Below, in pieces: positions 33,926-42,393 of a stretch of DNA of 64,000 nt. Source of the DNA: Caldimonas brevitalea. Its GTDB lineage: Bacteria > Pseudomonadota > Gammaproteobacteria > Burkholderiales > Burkholderiaceae_C. Where the stretch lies: contig NZ_CP011371.1 of NCBI RefSeq assembly GCF_001017435.1, positions 4,278,001 to 4,342,000 on the forward strand, in the 5' to 3' direction. A program made the translations under genes and the position numbers. Positions within the stretch are counted from its first letter, which is position 1. Each line of letters starts with the position of its first letter. Below the pieces are notes generated by a model. The model was not told the DNA's origin. It searched no databases and worked only from the letters and a program-made list of their open reading frames with translations.

Positions 33926-34682
33926 GATTCGCAACCTGACCAAACGATTCGGCGGCCTGACCGCCGTGCGCGACGTGTCCGTGACGATGGAAGCCGGCAA
34001 GATCAACGCGATCATCGGCCCCAACGGCGCCGGCAAGACGACCTTCTTCAACCTGATCAGCGGCGTGCACCAGCCCACCAGCGGATCGATCGTCTTCAAG
34101 GGCCAGGACGTGACGCGTCTGCGGGCCGACCAGATGGCCCGCCTGGGGGTGTCGCGCACCTTCCAGACCACCGCCCTGTTCGACAACGCCAGCGTGCTCG
34201 ACAACCTCATCGTCGGCCACCGGCTGCGCACCCGCAGCGGGCTGTGGGACGTGCTGGCGCGCACCCGCCTCGCCCGTGAAGAAGAAAAGATCTGCCGCGA
34301 CAAGGCCGAACGTGCGCTCGACTTCGTCGGTCTGAACCACATCCACCACCGCCTCGCGGCCGACATCTCGCAGGAAGAGCGCAAGCGCGTCGCCTTTGCG
34401 CTGGCGCTGTGCACCGACCCGAACATCGTGCTGCTCGACGAGCCGGCCGGCGGTGTCAACCCCGAGGAGACCGTGGGCCTGGCCGCGCTGATCCGCAAGA
34501 TGGTGGACAGCGGCCTGACGGTGTGTTTGATCGAACACAAGATGGACATGATCATGAGCCTGGCCGACAAGATCCTGGTGCTCAGCTACGGCGAGAAGAT
34601 CGCCGAGGGCACGCCGGCGGAGATTCGCGCCAACCCGCAAGTGATCGAGGCCTACCTGGGGAGCGAACATGCTGCAGCTTGA
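33918..34682 (+). CDS. livG: Branched-chain amino acid-type ABC transporter ATP-binding protein (LivG) with unusual signature motif
   Basis: 254 aa. Walker A '[10 protein letters not shown]' (residues 35-44), '[22 protein letters not shown]' (Q-loop and LivG-specific segment), Walker B '[15 protein letters not shown]', H-loop '[10 protein letters not shown]', and the C-terminal '[24 protein letters not shown]' of LivG. The ABC signature, normally LSxGxxQ or similar, reads '[15 protein letters not shown]', lacking the usual Gly. Starts at ATG 33918 within the end of livM and overlaps livF by 14 bases. It powers import with LivF. Confidence 0.93.
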   Translation: MLEIRNLTKRFGGLTAVRDVSVTMEAGKINAIIGPNGAGKTTFFNLISGVHQPTSGSIVFKGQDVTRLRADQMARLGVSRTFQTTALFDNASVLDNLIVGHRLRTRSGLWDVLARTRLAREEEKICRDKAERALDFVGLNHIHHRLAADISQEERKRVAFALALCTDPNIVLLDEPAGGVNPEETVGLAALIRKMVDSGLTVCLIEHKMDMIMSLADKILVLSYGEKIAEGTPAEIRANPQVIEAYLGSEHAAA

Positions 34683-35376
34683 AAACGTCTCGCTCAACTA
34701 CGGCAGCTTCCGCGCACTCGACAAGGTGTCGCTGCACGCCAAGCAAGGTGAACTGGTGGTGCTGCTGGGCGCCAACGGGGCCGGCAAGAGCTCGATCTTC
34801 GGCACCATCAGCGGCCTGCACAAGGCCGCCAACGGGCGCATCCGCTTCGGCGACCAGGACCTGGTCGGGCAGAAGCCCTCACGCGTGGTGCAACACGGCG
34901 TGCTGCACTGCCCCGAGGGCCGCAAGCTGTTCCCCGGCATGTCGGTGCTGAAGAATTTGATGCTGGGCGCGTATGTGCACCGGCGCGACCGCAAAGGCAT
35001 CCAGCGCACCCTCGAAGAGGTGTTCGCGATGTTCCCCATCCTGTTCGACAAAAAGGACGACGCGGCCGGTTCGCTCAGCGGCGGCCAGCAGCAAATGGTG
35101 GCGATCGGGCGCGCCTTGATGGGCCGGCCCCAGGCCCTGCTGCTCGACGAGCCCTCGCTGGGCCTCGCGCCGCTGGTCGTCAAACAAGTGTTCGAGGTGA
35201 TCCAGAAGATCAACCGGGCCGGCACCACCGTGCTGCTGGCGGAACAGAACGCCTACGCGGCACTGCAGATCGCAAGCCGCGCCTACGTGATCGAAAGCGG
35301 CCGCATCGTGATGGAAGGCAGCCGCGACGAGCTGATGAACAACGACGCGGTCCGCCGCGCCTACATCGGCGCCTAG
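34669..35376 (+). CDS. livF: Branched-chain amino acid-type ABC transporter ATP-binding protein (LivF)
   Basis: 235 aa. Walker A '[11 protein letters not shown]', canonical signature '[19 protein letters not shown]', Walker B '[16 protein letters not shown]', H-loop region '[12 protein letters not shown]' (Gln-Asn as usual for LivF) and C-terminal '[14 protein letters not shown]'. It has the canonical signature that its partner LivG lacks, so the two ATP sites of the heterodimer are probably not equivalent. Overlaps livG by 14 bases. Confidence 0.95.
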   Translation: MLQLENVSLNYGSFRALDKVSLHAKQGELVVLLGANGAGKSSIFGTISGLHKAANGRIRFGDQDLVGQKPSRVVQHGVLHCPEGRKLFPGMSVLKNLMLGAYVHRRDRKGIQRTLEEVFAMFPILFDKKDDAAGSLSGGQQQMVAIGRALMGRPQALLLDEPSLGLAPLVVKQVFEVIQKINRAGTTVLLAEQNAYAALQIASRAYVIESGRIVMEGSRDELMNNDAVRRAYIGA

Positions 35377-35422
35377 TTTTACTTTTGCATCTTCGATCTA
35401 CATAAACCAAGGAGACATGACC

Positions 35423-36598
35423 ATGACCTTCCGCTTCCCCCTGGCCCGCCTCAGCGCCGCCCTCACCCTCGGCTTCGCCCTGTCCGCCGGCTCGGCCCTT
35501 GCCCAGGAGGTGGTCAAGATCGGCTACTCCGGCCCCTTGAGCGGTGGCGCCGCGCTGTACGGCAAGAACGTGCTGTCCGGCATGCAGATGGCGGTCAGCG
35601 AGATCAATGCTGCCGGCCTCGAGATCGGCGGCAAGAAGTACAAGCTCGAGATCGTCGCACTCGACGACAAGTACAACCCGAGCGAAAGCGCCATCAACGC
35701 GCAGCGCCTGGTGCAGGAGCACAAGACCCCGGCCATCCTGGTGCCCCATTCGGGCGGCAGCTTCGCGGTGCAGGCCTTCAACGAGCGCTCCAACTTCATC
35801 CTGCTGTCGTACACCAGCGTGCCGCAGATCACCGCCCGCGGCAACAAGCTGACCATCCGCATTCCGCCGGAGTTCACCGGCTATGTCGAGCCCTTCGTCA
35901 AGCATGCGATGAGCAAGTTCGGCAAGAGCGTGGCGATCGCCAATGCCGACCACGACTACGCCAAGGCCTGGACTGCGGCCTTCAAGCCGGCCTGGGAAGC
36001 AGCGGGCGGCAAGGTGGTGGCCGACAACCCGATGTCCTACAACAAGTCGACCGACTTCTACAGCGGTGTGAGCCGCGTGATGGCGGCCAAGCCGGAAGTG
36101 ATGTTCATCGGTGGCGCCTCGGAGCCGTCGGGCCTGGTGGTCAAGCAGGCGCGTGAGCTGGGCTTCAAGGGCGGCTTCGTGATCATCGACCAGGCCAAGA
36201 TGGACGAGATGGCCAAGGTGATCGGCGGCTACGGCCCGCTGGAAGGCTCGATCGGCGTGCTGCCGCTGGTGGACGACGAGCGTGCCGACGCCAAGGCCTT
36301 CGTGCAGCGCTTCCGCCAGGCCAACCCGGGCCGTGACCCGAGCAGCGAAGTCTCGCTGAACTACTCGGCGGTGCACGCCACCGCGCTGGCGATGAAGCTG
36401 GCCGGCTCGGTGAGCGACCCCGCGGCCATCCGCGCCAAGATGAACGAAGCCTTCAAGACGCTGCCGGCGAAGTACAACCCGAACGACTACGACGGCGTCG
36501 ACGAAAAGGGCGGCACGATGGCCAACACCTGGGTGGGCACGGTCGAAGGCGGCAAGGTCAAGCAGATCAAGCTGCGCGACCTGGCGGCGGCGAAGTAA
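35423..36598 (+). CDS. Leu/Ile/Val-type ABC transporter substrate-binding protein of the liv operon
   Basis: 391 aa. Start ATG 35423 is eight bases after AAGGAG; ATG 35417 is too close. Signal peptide ends at 'SALAQ', then a type I binding fold 'EVVKIGYSGPLSGGAALYGKNVLSGMQMAVSEINAAG', 'VALDDKYNPSESAINAQRLVQEH', 'NADHDYAKAWTAAFKPAWEAAGG'. As last gene of the operon it captures the substrate in the periplasm for LivHMGF. Ligand class (branched-chain amino acid, amide, aromatic or other carboxylate) is not determined by sequence. A 46-base A+T-rich gap before it could boost or separate its expression. Confidence 0.93.
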   Translation: MTFRFPLARLSAALTLGFALSAGSALAQEVVKIGYSGPLSGGAALYGKNVLSGMQMAVSEINAAGLEIGGKKYKLEIVALDDKYNPSESAINAQRLVQEHKTPAILVPHSGGSFAVQAFNERSNFILLSYTSVPQITARGNKLTIRIPPEFTGYVEPFVKHAMSKFGKSVAIANADHDYAKAWTAAFKPAWEAAGGKVVADNPMSYNKSTDFYSGVSRVMAAKPEVMFIGGASEPSGLVVKQARELGFKGGFVIIDQAKMDEMAKVIGGYGPLEGSIGVLPLVDDERADAKAFVQRFRQANPGRDPSSEVSLNYSAVHATALAMKLAGSVSDPAAIRAKMNEAFKTLPAKYNPNDYDGVDEKGGTMANTWVGTVEGGKVKQIKLRDLAAAK

Positions 36599-36901
36599 GG
36601 CGGTGAGCATTGGCGCCCGGTGGCTTTGGCCCCGGGTGCATCATGTTCCGGGCCGGGGCGTCTCACGCAGAGGCCCCAGCACCGGATGAGCGGCAGGCGA
36701 TCGCTCACGTCATCCCGGCAAATGGCAGCGGTTCATCTGAACCCGTCGCTGCCTTTGCCCGTTCGGTCACCCTGGCGGCTCGTGCTGGCTGCGGCCTGAG
36801 CGACCGTCACGGCAAGCGTCTTTCGCAGGCGCTCACGCCTCAGGCAACGACTCGAACGCTTCAAGCCGAAGCCGCACCCACTCTTTGAACGCGTCGCGTC
36901 T
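36599..36901. other. 303-base spacer between liv operon and MFS gene, weak terminator only
   Basis: Convergent gap. GCGCCCGG (36613-36620) can pair with CCGGGTGC (32 bases further structure at 36632-36639) including one G-T pair, a possible terminator for the liv operon, but without a T-run. No gene with a credible start was recognised in either direction. Confidence 0.35.
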
Positions 36902-38146
36902 TCAGAGAGCCCGGTGCTCCGGGCGCGGACCATAACGCAAGGTGAGCAGCGTGCCCAGCGCCAACGCAACGACGGCAAAGGCAGGCCCGCCGAGCGCCCC
37001 GATGTGGTCGACCAGCAAACCCCCGCCGATGGCACCACTCGCAATGGCAATCTGGAATGCCGCGACCAGCAAGCCGCCCGCGCCTTCGGCCTGGTCTGGC
37101 GCGACGCGGATGATCCAGGTCTGGAACCCGACCGGGAAGGCGCCGAAGGCGAAGCCCCACAGGGTGACGGCGACGGCCGTGACGACGGCAGAGCTGCCCG
37201 CCAGCAACAAGCTCGCCGCGAGCCCGACAATCAGCACACCACCGAAGACGATGGCAAGACGCTCACTGCGTTCGGCGATCATGCCGCCGGCGAAGTTGCC
37301 GAAGAAGCCGCCGATGCCGTAGCCAAGCAGGATGGCCGAGATGGCGCCGACAGACAGCCGCGTGACGTCTTCCATCAGGGGGCGGATGTAGGTGAAGCCC
37401 GCGAAGTGGCCCGAGATGACGAGCAGCACCGCTAGCAGCGCGACGCGCACGCCAGGCCGCGCGATCAGCTCGGCCAGCACCCGCAGGTCCGGGTTGTCGC
37501 GCGGCGGCAGCGCCGGCAGCGTGAAGAGTTGTGCGGCGAGCGTGAGCACGCTGACCGCGCCGGCGGCGACGAAGGCGCTGCGCCAGCCCCACAGTTCGCC
37601 CATCCAGGCGCCGACGGGGGCAGCACAGACGGTAGCGACGGAGACACCCGTGAGAATGACAGACATCGCGCGCGCGAAGAGCCCCTCCGGCACCAGGCGC
37701 ATCGTGAGCGCGGCCGCCATGGACCAGAAGCCCCCCAGCGCAATGCCCAGCATCACGCGCGCCAAGAGCAGCACAGGGAGGCTGCCCGCGATGGCCGCCA
37801 GCGCGTTCGAGAGCACCAGCAGCACGGTGAGGGCGAGCGAGACCGCCTTGCGGTCGTAGCGGCGGGTGAGCAGCGGAATGGACGGCGCGGCGACCGCGGC
37901 GACCAGCGCCGTCACGGTCACGGCCTGGCCCGCGGCGCCGGCGGAGACGTCGAGGTCGGTGGCCATCGCGGTGAGCAGACTGGCGGGCAGAAACTCGGCC
38001 GTCACGAGCGCGAACACGCCCAACGCCAGCGAGGCCACGGCAGGCCAGCGTGCGGGCGTAGGGGCATGTGCGAGGGGGGTGCAAGGCGCGCCGGACAGAG
38101 CAGCGGCACCCATGTCGAGGGCATCGGGGCAGGAAGCGGAGGACAC
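36902..38146 (-). CDS. MFS exporter, NepI-like (purine ribonucleoside efflux type)
   Basis: 414 aa with 12 hydrophobic segments. The sequence 'FALVTAEFLPASLLTAMATDLDVSAGAAGQAVTVTALVA', 'RRYDRKAVSLAL', 'GIALGGFWSMAAALTMRLVP' and 'GFQTWIIRVAPDQAEGAGGL' follows E. coli NepI (inosine/guanosine efflux) closely along its length by eye. It is an H+-coupled drug/metabolite exporter; the cargo is uncertain. The frame begins at GTG 38146; an ATG at 38113 is the alternative, neither with a clear ribosome site. Divergent from an AraC-type regulator gene 78 bases away, its likely controller. Confidence 0.88.
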   Translation of the reverse strand: MSSASCPDALDMGAAALSGAPCTPLAHAPTPARWPAVASLALGVFALVTAEFLPASLLTAMATDLDVSAGAAGQAVTVTALVAAVAAPSIPLLTRRYDRKAVSLALTVLLVLSNALAAIAGSLPVLLLARVMLGIALGGFWSMAAALTMRLVPEGLFARAMSVILTGVSVATVCAAPVGAWMGELWGWRSAFVAAGAVSVLTLAAQLFTLPALPPRDNPDLRVLAELIARPGVRVALLAVLLVISGHFAGFTYIRPLMEDVTRLSVGAISAILLGYGIGGFFGNFAGGMIAERSERLAIVFGGVLIVGLAASLLLAGSSAVVTAVAVTLWGFAFGAFPVGFQTWIIRVAPDQAEGAGGLLVAAFQIAIASGAIGGGLLVDHIGALGGPAFAVVALALGTLLTLRYGPRPEHRAL

Positions 38147-38224
38147 GTTGGATGTAGCGTGGTGGTGGGACGAGTCCGCAGCTTAGGGATAAGATCTCGG
38201 CGTTTCCATGCCGGAAAAGCCAGA

Positions 38225-39280
38225 ATGCTTGACCGTTTGTCCAAGCCTTCGCGCCTCGACACCTCCGATCCGCCCGGGGCGCGGGACACACTCACCAGGA
38301 TCTTGCTGGGCCTGCGTCTCGAAGGCGTGGAGTACGGCCGCTGCCTGCTGCGCCCACCGTGGGCCGTTGCCTTTCCGGCACAGCGTTCGGCGCGTTTCCA
38401 CTTCGTCGCGCGCGGGGGCGGCTGGCTGCGCACGCAGGCGGCGGACTGGGTGCGTCTGAATGCAGGTGACGCGGTGCTGCTGCCGCGCGGCAGCTTCCAC
38501 GTGCTCGCGAGTGCGCCCGACGTGCCGGCCGTGGACATCCACTCGCTCGCTCACGTCTCGCTATCGGACAACATCTACCTGGTACAGGGCGATGCCCCGG
38601 CCGGTGACTCAGCCGACAAAGCACGCGATACAGCGCCGCCCGACGTGTTGTTCTGCGGCTCTCTGCGTTTCAACCTGGACCCGCTGCATCCTCTGATGGC
38701 GATGATGCCGGAGGTGATGCGAGCAGGTGACCTGGCGCAGCGCGATCCCACCGTGCCAGCCCTGCTGGAGGCGATGGAGCGCGAAGTCGCGCTCGACCGC
38801 CTCGGTGCCTGCGGGATCCTCGCACGGCTGGCGGACGTCCTCGCGGCCAGCATCATCCGCGCGTGGGTGGAGTGCGGCTGCAGCGACTCGACCGGCTGGA
38901 TCGCGGCCCTGCGCTGCCCGAAGGTCGGAAAGGTGCTCGCCGCCATCCACGCGGAGCCCGAACGGGACTGGACCGTCCCGATGCTGGCCGAGCTGATGAG
39001 CGCGTCGCGCTCGAGCTTTGCGGAGGCCTTCACGCGCACCGTCGGCGAGAGCCCGGCGAAATACGTGGCGAAGGTCAAGATGTTCCAGGCGCGGCGCTGG
39101 ATCACGCAGGACGGCATGCGCATCGCCGCGGTCGCCAACAGGCTCGGCTATGACTCGGAAGCGTCGTTCAGCCGCGCCTTCAAGCGCATCATCGGGCAGC
39201 CGCCGAGCGCAGCGCGCGCCGAGCATGTGCAGGCGCGCGGTACCGTTCGGGTGCAGGATGGGCGCCGGGAACTCGCCTAA
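38225..39280 (+). CDS. AraC family transcriptional regulator with N-terminal cupin
   Basis: 351 aa. The N-terminal 'AraC-binding-like/cupin_6' sensor covers about 20-200 ('SARFHFVARGGGWLRTQAADWVRLNAGDAVLLPRGSFHVLA'), the C-terminal double helix-turn-helix about 235-335 ('WTVPMLAELMSASRSSFAEAFTRTVGESPAKYVAKVKMFQARRW ... IAAVANRLGYDSEASFSRAFKRIIGQPPS'). Position and divergence suggest control of the NepI-like exporter through the 78-base shared promoter; in this regulator class the gene next door is usually the target. ATG 38225 lies just before the conserved N-terminus. Confidence 0.9.
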   Translation: MLDRLSKPSRLDTSDPPGARDTLTRILLGLRLEGVEYGRCLLRPPWAVAFPAQRSARFHFVARGGGWLRTQAADWVRLNAGDAVLLPRGSFHVLASAPDVPAVDIHSLAHVSLSDNIYLVQGDAPAGDSADKARDTAPPDVLFCGSLRFNLDPLHPLMAMMPEVMRAGDLAQRDPTVPALLEAMEREVALDRLGACGILARLADVLAASIIRAWVECGCSDSTGWIAALRCPKVGKVLAAIHAEPERDWTVPMLAELMSASRSSFAEAFTRTVGESPAKYVAKVKMFQARRWITQDGMRIAAVANRLGYDSEASFSRAFKRIIGQPPSAARAEHVQARGTVRVQDGRRELA

Positions 39281-39826
39281 AGGTTCAGGTACTTGATGGC
39301 GGCAGCATCGGGTCGACCGCATGCTGGCCGCACCCAGCTGGCCTCGCCTTGGCGATGCCGACGCAGGACCATGCGCTCAACCTTGTGCAGTTCTATGCCC
39401 TGTAGCTGAGCCAGCGGTGTCAGCCAACACTTCCGCGGGTTTTCCATAGAGTTCGGACTACGGAGGACGCGAAGACCAGCCTAAGCATGAGTTCATGCGC
39501 TTGAACTCGTGCTTGCTCAGGCCGCGCCAACTGAATCGGTCGGCTCGGCCGGCTAGTTGGGTGACTGGACCTGAGTGGATGGCATTCAGCCGCGGGCACT
39601 CGCGGAAATGATGTCAGGAGATGTCTCTGCGGGGCGGGCACGCAACGCTGCGTCGCTGCACTGGACTTGTTGCCGGTCGTTGTTGACAGGGACGAAGGCG
39701 GCGCCCCCCAACCGGGTGGCGATAACTACACGCAGTTACTCCCCCGCGCGCTACATTCCCGCTCGGGTAATGCTTTTTCGGGGACAGGAAGCGGCACGTC
39801 CATAACCAAACAGGAAGGAATGTCTG
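39281..39826. other. 546-base non-coding stretch before the toxin/immunity islet
   Basis: No credible gene was seen in either direction. Composition falls from the very high G+C level on the left to mixed sequence on the right. It contains one strong inverted repeat (39483-39514, listed separately) and ends in GGAAGGA (39813-39819), the ribosome site of the Tlde1-like gene. It may be the scar of an insertion that brought in the two genes that follow, but no terminal repeats or integrase were recognised. Confidence 0.45.
39483..39514. repeat. Inverted repeat, 13-bp arms with one G-T pair
   Basis: AAGCATGAGTTCA at 39483-39495 pairs with TGAACTCGTGCTT at 39502-39514 around a six-base loop; only position 39488/39509 is a wobble. 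It lies 200 bases after the araC-type gene stop and could be a terminator without T-run or one end of a degraded insertion. Confidence 0.6.
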
Positions 39827-40195
39827 ATGGTCTGGCAATATGAGGTGACAGCGAGAAAGCTGTATCGGGACAACCAACTTATCGCGTCTGGCCCTGGTGT
39901 ATACGCTGGCCGCGGTCTCCACAAGAATAAGCCGACCTCTGAACACATTCAGGATTGGGGGCCCATTCCTCGTGGAAGGTGGCGGATCGACGGCACTAGC
40001 AATAGCAAAGGGCCGGTCACGATCATCCTGAACCCCGCGCCGGGAACGTACACATATGGACGGACAGCTTTCCGAATTCACGGCGACAGCGTTGGTGATC
40101 CCGGGAACGTGTCGCACGGCTGCATCATCGTGGGCCGCCCCGTCCGCGACATGATTGTCGCCTCAGGCGATAGAGACCTTGAGGTGGTTTGGTGA
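39827..40195 (+). CDS. Tlde1-type (DUF2778) L,D-transpeptidase-fold toxin domain protein, putative antibacterial effector
   Basis: 122 aa, the complete domain with nothing attached. Landmarks: 'GRGLHKNKPTSEHIQDWGPIPRGRW' in the first half and the catalytic pattern His85-Gly86 ... Ser97-His98-Gly99-Cys100 (RIHGDSVGDPGNVSHGC), as in YkuD-like L,D-transpeptidases. The founding member, Tlde1 of Salmonella, is a type VI secretion effector that attacks peptidoglycan precursors in the target periplasm. No signal peptide is present, as expected for a secreted effector. The next gene overlaps its stop by one base and encodes an exported protein. Ribosome site GGAAGGA seven bases upstream. G+C is far below the flanks. 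No VgrG, PAAR, Hcp or T6SS gene lies in the window. Confidence 0.85.
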   Translation: MVWQYEVTARKLYRDNQLIASGPGVYAGRGLHKNKPTSEHIQDWGPIPRGRWRIDGTSNSKGPVTIILNPAPGTYTYGRTAFRIHGDSVGDPGNVSHGCIIVGRPVRDMIVASGDRDLEVVW

Positions 40196-40647
40196 TGGGC
40201 AAATCGACAGCCGCGCTCGCCCTCGCCTTGGCAGGTTTTGGCCTGCTTCAGAATGCACTTGCCGAGCCAGCAGAGAAGATTCCCCCTTGCTATGGACCCA
40301 AGAGGTGGGCCACGCAGATCGCACTCGATCAAATGGTTGAGGCAGGTCTCATTCGTGATGTTGCCTCCATTTATCGCGAGGGCGACACCCCGTACTTTTT
40401 AAAGACGAAGCTTCTAGAATCAAAGAAGATCGGGGAATACACGAGCCCCGGCTATCCGCCAGAAAGCATTTACCGGCAGATCCAGCAGTTTGTGGTAAAG
40501 ACCAAGGAGGGGCAATCGTATGAGGTGCTGACCATCAGCGAAGCGTCCCCTAAAGAGTGTTCCATGGCAAGTCTGGCAACCGTGGTCCTCTCCCCCGAGT
40601 TTCGGATATTGAACACCGGAAAATCCGTCTTAGACAAAAAGAAATAG
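40195..40647 (+). CDS. Exported small protein, putative periplasmic immunity partner of the Tlde1-like toxin
   Basis: 150 aa from ATG 40195, which shares its A with the TGA of the upstream toxin gene, implying coupled translation. A clear signal peptide (KSTAALALALAGFGLLQ, cut after ALA) precedes a mature protein of about 127 residues starting EPAEKIPPCYG, with two Cys (one near each end) able to form a disulfide, and 'EVLTISEASPKECSMASLATVVLS'. No family recognised. Small size, export and position right after a periplasm-acting toxin fit an immunity protein such as Tldi1; this is inference from arrangement. G+C is low (about 43% in the 60 bases from 40381), unlike neighbours. Confidence 0.75.
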   Translation: MGKSTAALALALAGFGLLQNALAEPAEKIPPCYGPKRWATQIALDQMVEAGLIRDVASIYREGDTPYFLKTKLLESKKIGEYTSPGYPPESIYRQIQQFVVKTKEGQSYEVLTISEASPKECSMASLATVVLSPEFRILNTGKSVLDKKK

Positions 40648-40867
40648 GCACAGGGGGTTGACCGAATATGGTGCCTAAGCACTTTGCGGGCAGCACGCCG
40701 GTGATGGCGACACGCCCGCTGTACAGCAGGACTCCCCCTTCGTGTCCACTCACGGGCGACGGCAGCGCGAAGGAACGACAAGAAACAATCCAAAAACAAC
40801 AGTCAACAGCTGACTTTCCTGACGTGCTCCAAGGACGTTCTCCACCACCGGTGCGCCCCCGTTCCCG

Positions 40868-42253
40868 ATGGCCCTAGAATCCGCCCCCCCTCCTTCTGCT
40901 CTACAGCGTCCGCCTGCGCCCGCCGGCGACGCCCTCCCTGCCATGCCCTCACCCGACTACTGCGCCATCGACTTCGGCACGTCCAACTCGGCGATCGCCA
41001 TCGCAGCCGACACGGCCGGCCACCGGCTGGTCGCCGTCGAGGGAGAGCATCGGACCATGCCCACGGCCGTGTTCTATTTCGCCGACGCCGACGACGCGCC
41101 ACCCGACGTGCCCGCGCCACCGCGCGCCTTCGGCCGCGCCGCAGTCGCGGCCTATGTCGACGGCTACGAAGGCCGGCTGATGCGCTCGATGAAGTCGGTG
41201 CTCGGCTCCAGTCTGGTCGACCAGACCACCGACGTCGGCGGTGGCCGCGCGGTGAAATACCTGGACGTCATCACCGGCTACCTGCAGCATTTGAAAGCCA
41301 AGGCGGAAGCCGAAGCCGGCACGACACTGCGGCGCGCCGTGCTGGGCCGCCCGGTGTTTTTCGTCGACGACGACGCGCAACGCGATGCCCAGGCGCAAGC
41401 GGCGCTCGAAGCGGCCGCACGCGCGGTGGGCTTCCAGGACATCAGTTTCCAGTACGAGCCGATCGCGGCCGCCTTCGACTACGAACAGCAGACGCAACAC
41501 GAGGAACTGGTGCTGGTGGCCGACATCGGCGGTGGCACCTCCGACTTTTCGGTGGTGCGCGTGGGGCCGGAGCGCGCCCGGCGCATCGAGCGCAAGGACG
41601 ACATCCTCGCCAACCACGGCGTGCACGTGGCCGGCACCGACTTCGACCGGCGCGTCGAGTTGGCCAGCCTGCTGCCGGCCCTGGGCTACGGCTCGCGCGG
41701 CAAGGCGGCCGGCGGCCAGCCGGGACGCGAAGTGCCGAGCGCGGTGTACTTCGACCTCGCCACCTGGCATTTGATCAACACCGTCTACCAGCCGGCGCGC
41801 ATCGCCGAACTGCAATCGATGGCCGGCTTCTACGGCGTGCCGCTGTTTCACCGCCGGCTGATGCACGTCGTGCGTGAGCGGCTCGGCCACGAACTGGCCG
41901 CGCGCGCCGAGGCGGCCAAGATCGCCGTGGCCGCCGGCGGAGCGCACCGGGTGCAGCTCGACATGGTGGAATTGGGGCTGGCCATGGACGTCGACGAACT
42001 GCAGGCCGAGCGGGCCATCGCCGACGACCTGCAGCGTATCGTGGCCACCGCGCACGAGACGGTGCGTGCCGCCGGCGTGCCGTCCGAGCGCATCGACGCC
42101 CTTTATTTCACGGGCGGCTCGACCGGCTTGCGCTTGCTGACCGACCGGCTGGCCGCCGCTTTCCCGGCAGCGCGGGCCGTGCGCGGCGACGGTTTTGCGA
42201 GCGTCGCCACGGGACTGGGTCTCGACGCGGCACGACGTTTCAGCACCGCCTGA
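40868..42253 (+). CDS. Hsp70 family protein (YegD-like)
   Basis: 461 aa from ATG 40868; an ATG at 40943 (MPSPDYCAIDFGTSNS) is where most homologues begin and may be the true start, giving 436 aa. Only the ATPase domain is present: 'IDFGTSNSAIAI' (phosphate 1), 'ISFQYEPIAAAFDYEQ' , 'VLVADIGGGTSDFSVV' (phosphate 2) and 'LYFTGGSTGLRLL' (adenosine loop). There is no peptide-binding domain, as in E. coli YegD, whose function is unknown. G+C returns here to the high genomic value, marking the right end of the low-G+C islet. Confidence 0.9.
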   Translation: MALESAPPPSALQRPPAPAGDALPAMPSPDYCAIDFGTSNSAIAIAADTAGHRLVAVEGEHRTMPTAVFYFADADDAPPDVPAPPRAFGRAAVAAYVDGYEGRLMRSMKSVLGSSLVDQTTDVGGGRAVKYLDVITGYLQHLKAKAEAEAGTTLRRAVLGRPVFFVDDDAQRDAQAQAALEAAARAVGFQDISFQYEPIAAAFDYEQQTQHEELVLVADIGGGTSDFSVVRVGPERARRIERKDDILANHGVHVAGTDFDRRVELASLLPALGYGSRGKAAGGQPGREVPSAVYFDLATWHLINTVYQPARIAELQSMAGFYGVPLFHRRLMHVVRERLGHELAARAEAAKIAVAAGGAHRVQLDMVELGLAMDVDELQAERAIADDLQRIVATAHETVRAAGVPSERIDALYFTGGSTGLRLLTDRLAAAFPAARAVRGDGFASVATGLGLDAARRFSTA

Positions 42254-42393
42254 CGCACGCGCCAGCCGGCAGGGCGGACACACCGGTGGGCGCCGCTGAC
42301 AGTAGTGCCCCCTGGCAATCCCCGGGCTCCGCGTGTGCGCGGGACGCTCAGGGGCTTCACAATACGCACCGCAACAGAAACCAGACACACCGG

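Noticed and set aside
38208..38459. Alternative start and small frame MPEKPECLTV at the beginning of the araC-type gene
   Set aside because: It is in a different frame from the conserved cupin/helix-turn-helix protein, whose ATG is at 38225.
39337..39405. Short frame ending MPTQDHALNLVQFYAL after the araC-type gene as a gene remnant
   Set aside because: It looks protein-like but is too short to assign and has no recognised relative; could equally be chance.
39281..40660. Complete mobile element or T6SS locus around the toxin pair
   Set aside because: No integrase, transposase, direct-repeat ends, VgrG, Hcp, PAAR or adaptor gene was found on either side.
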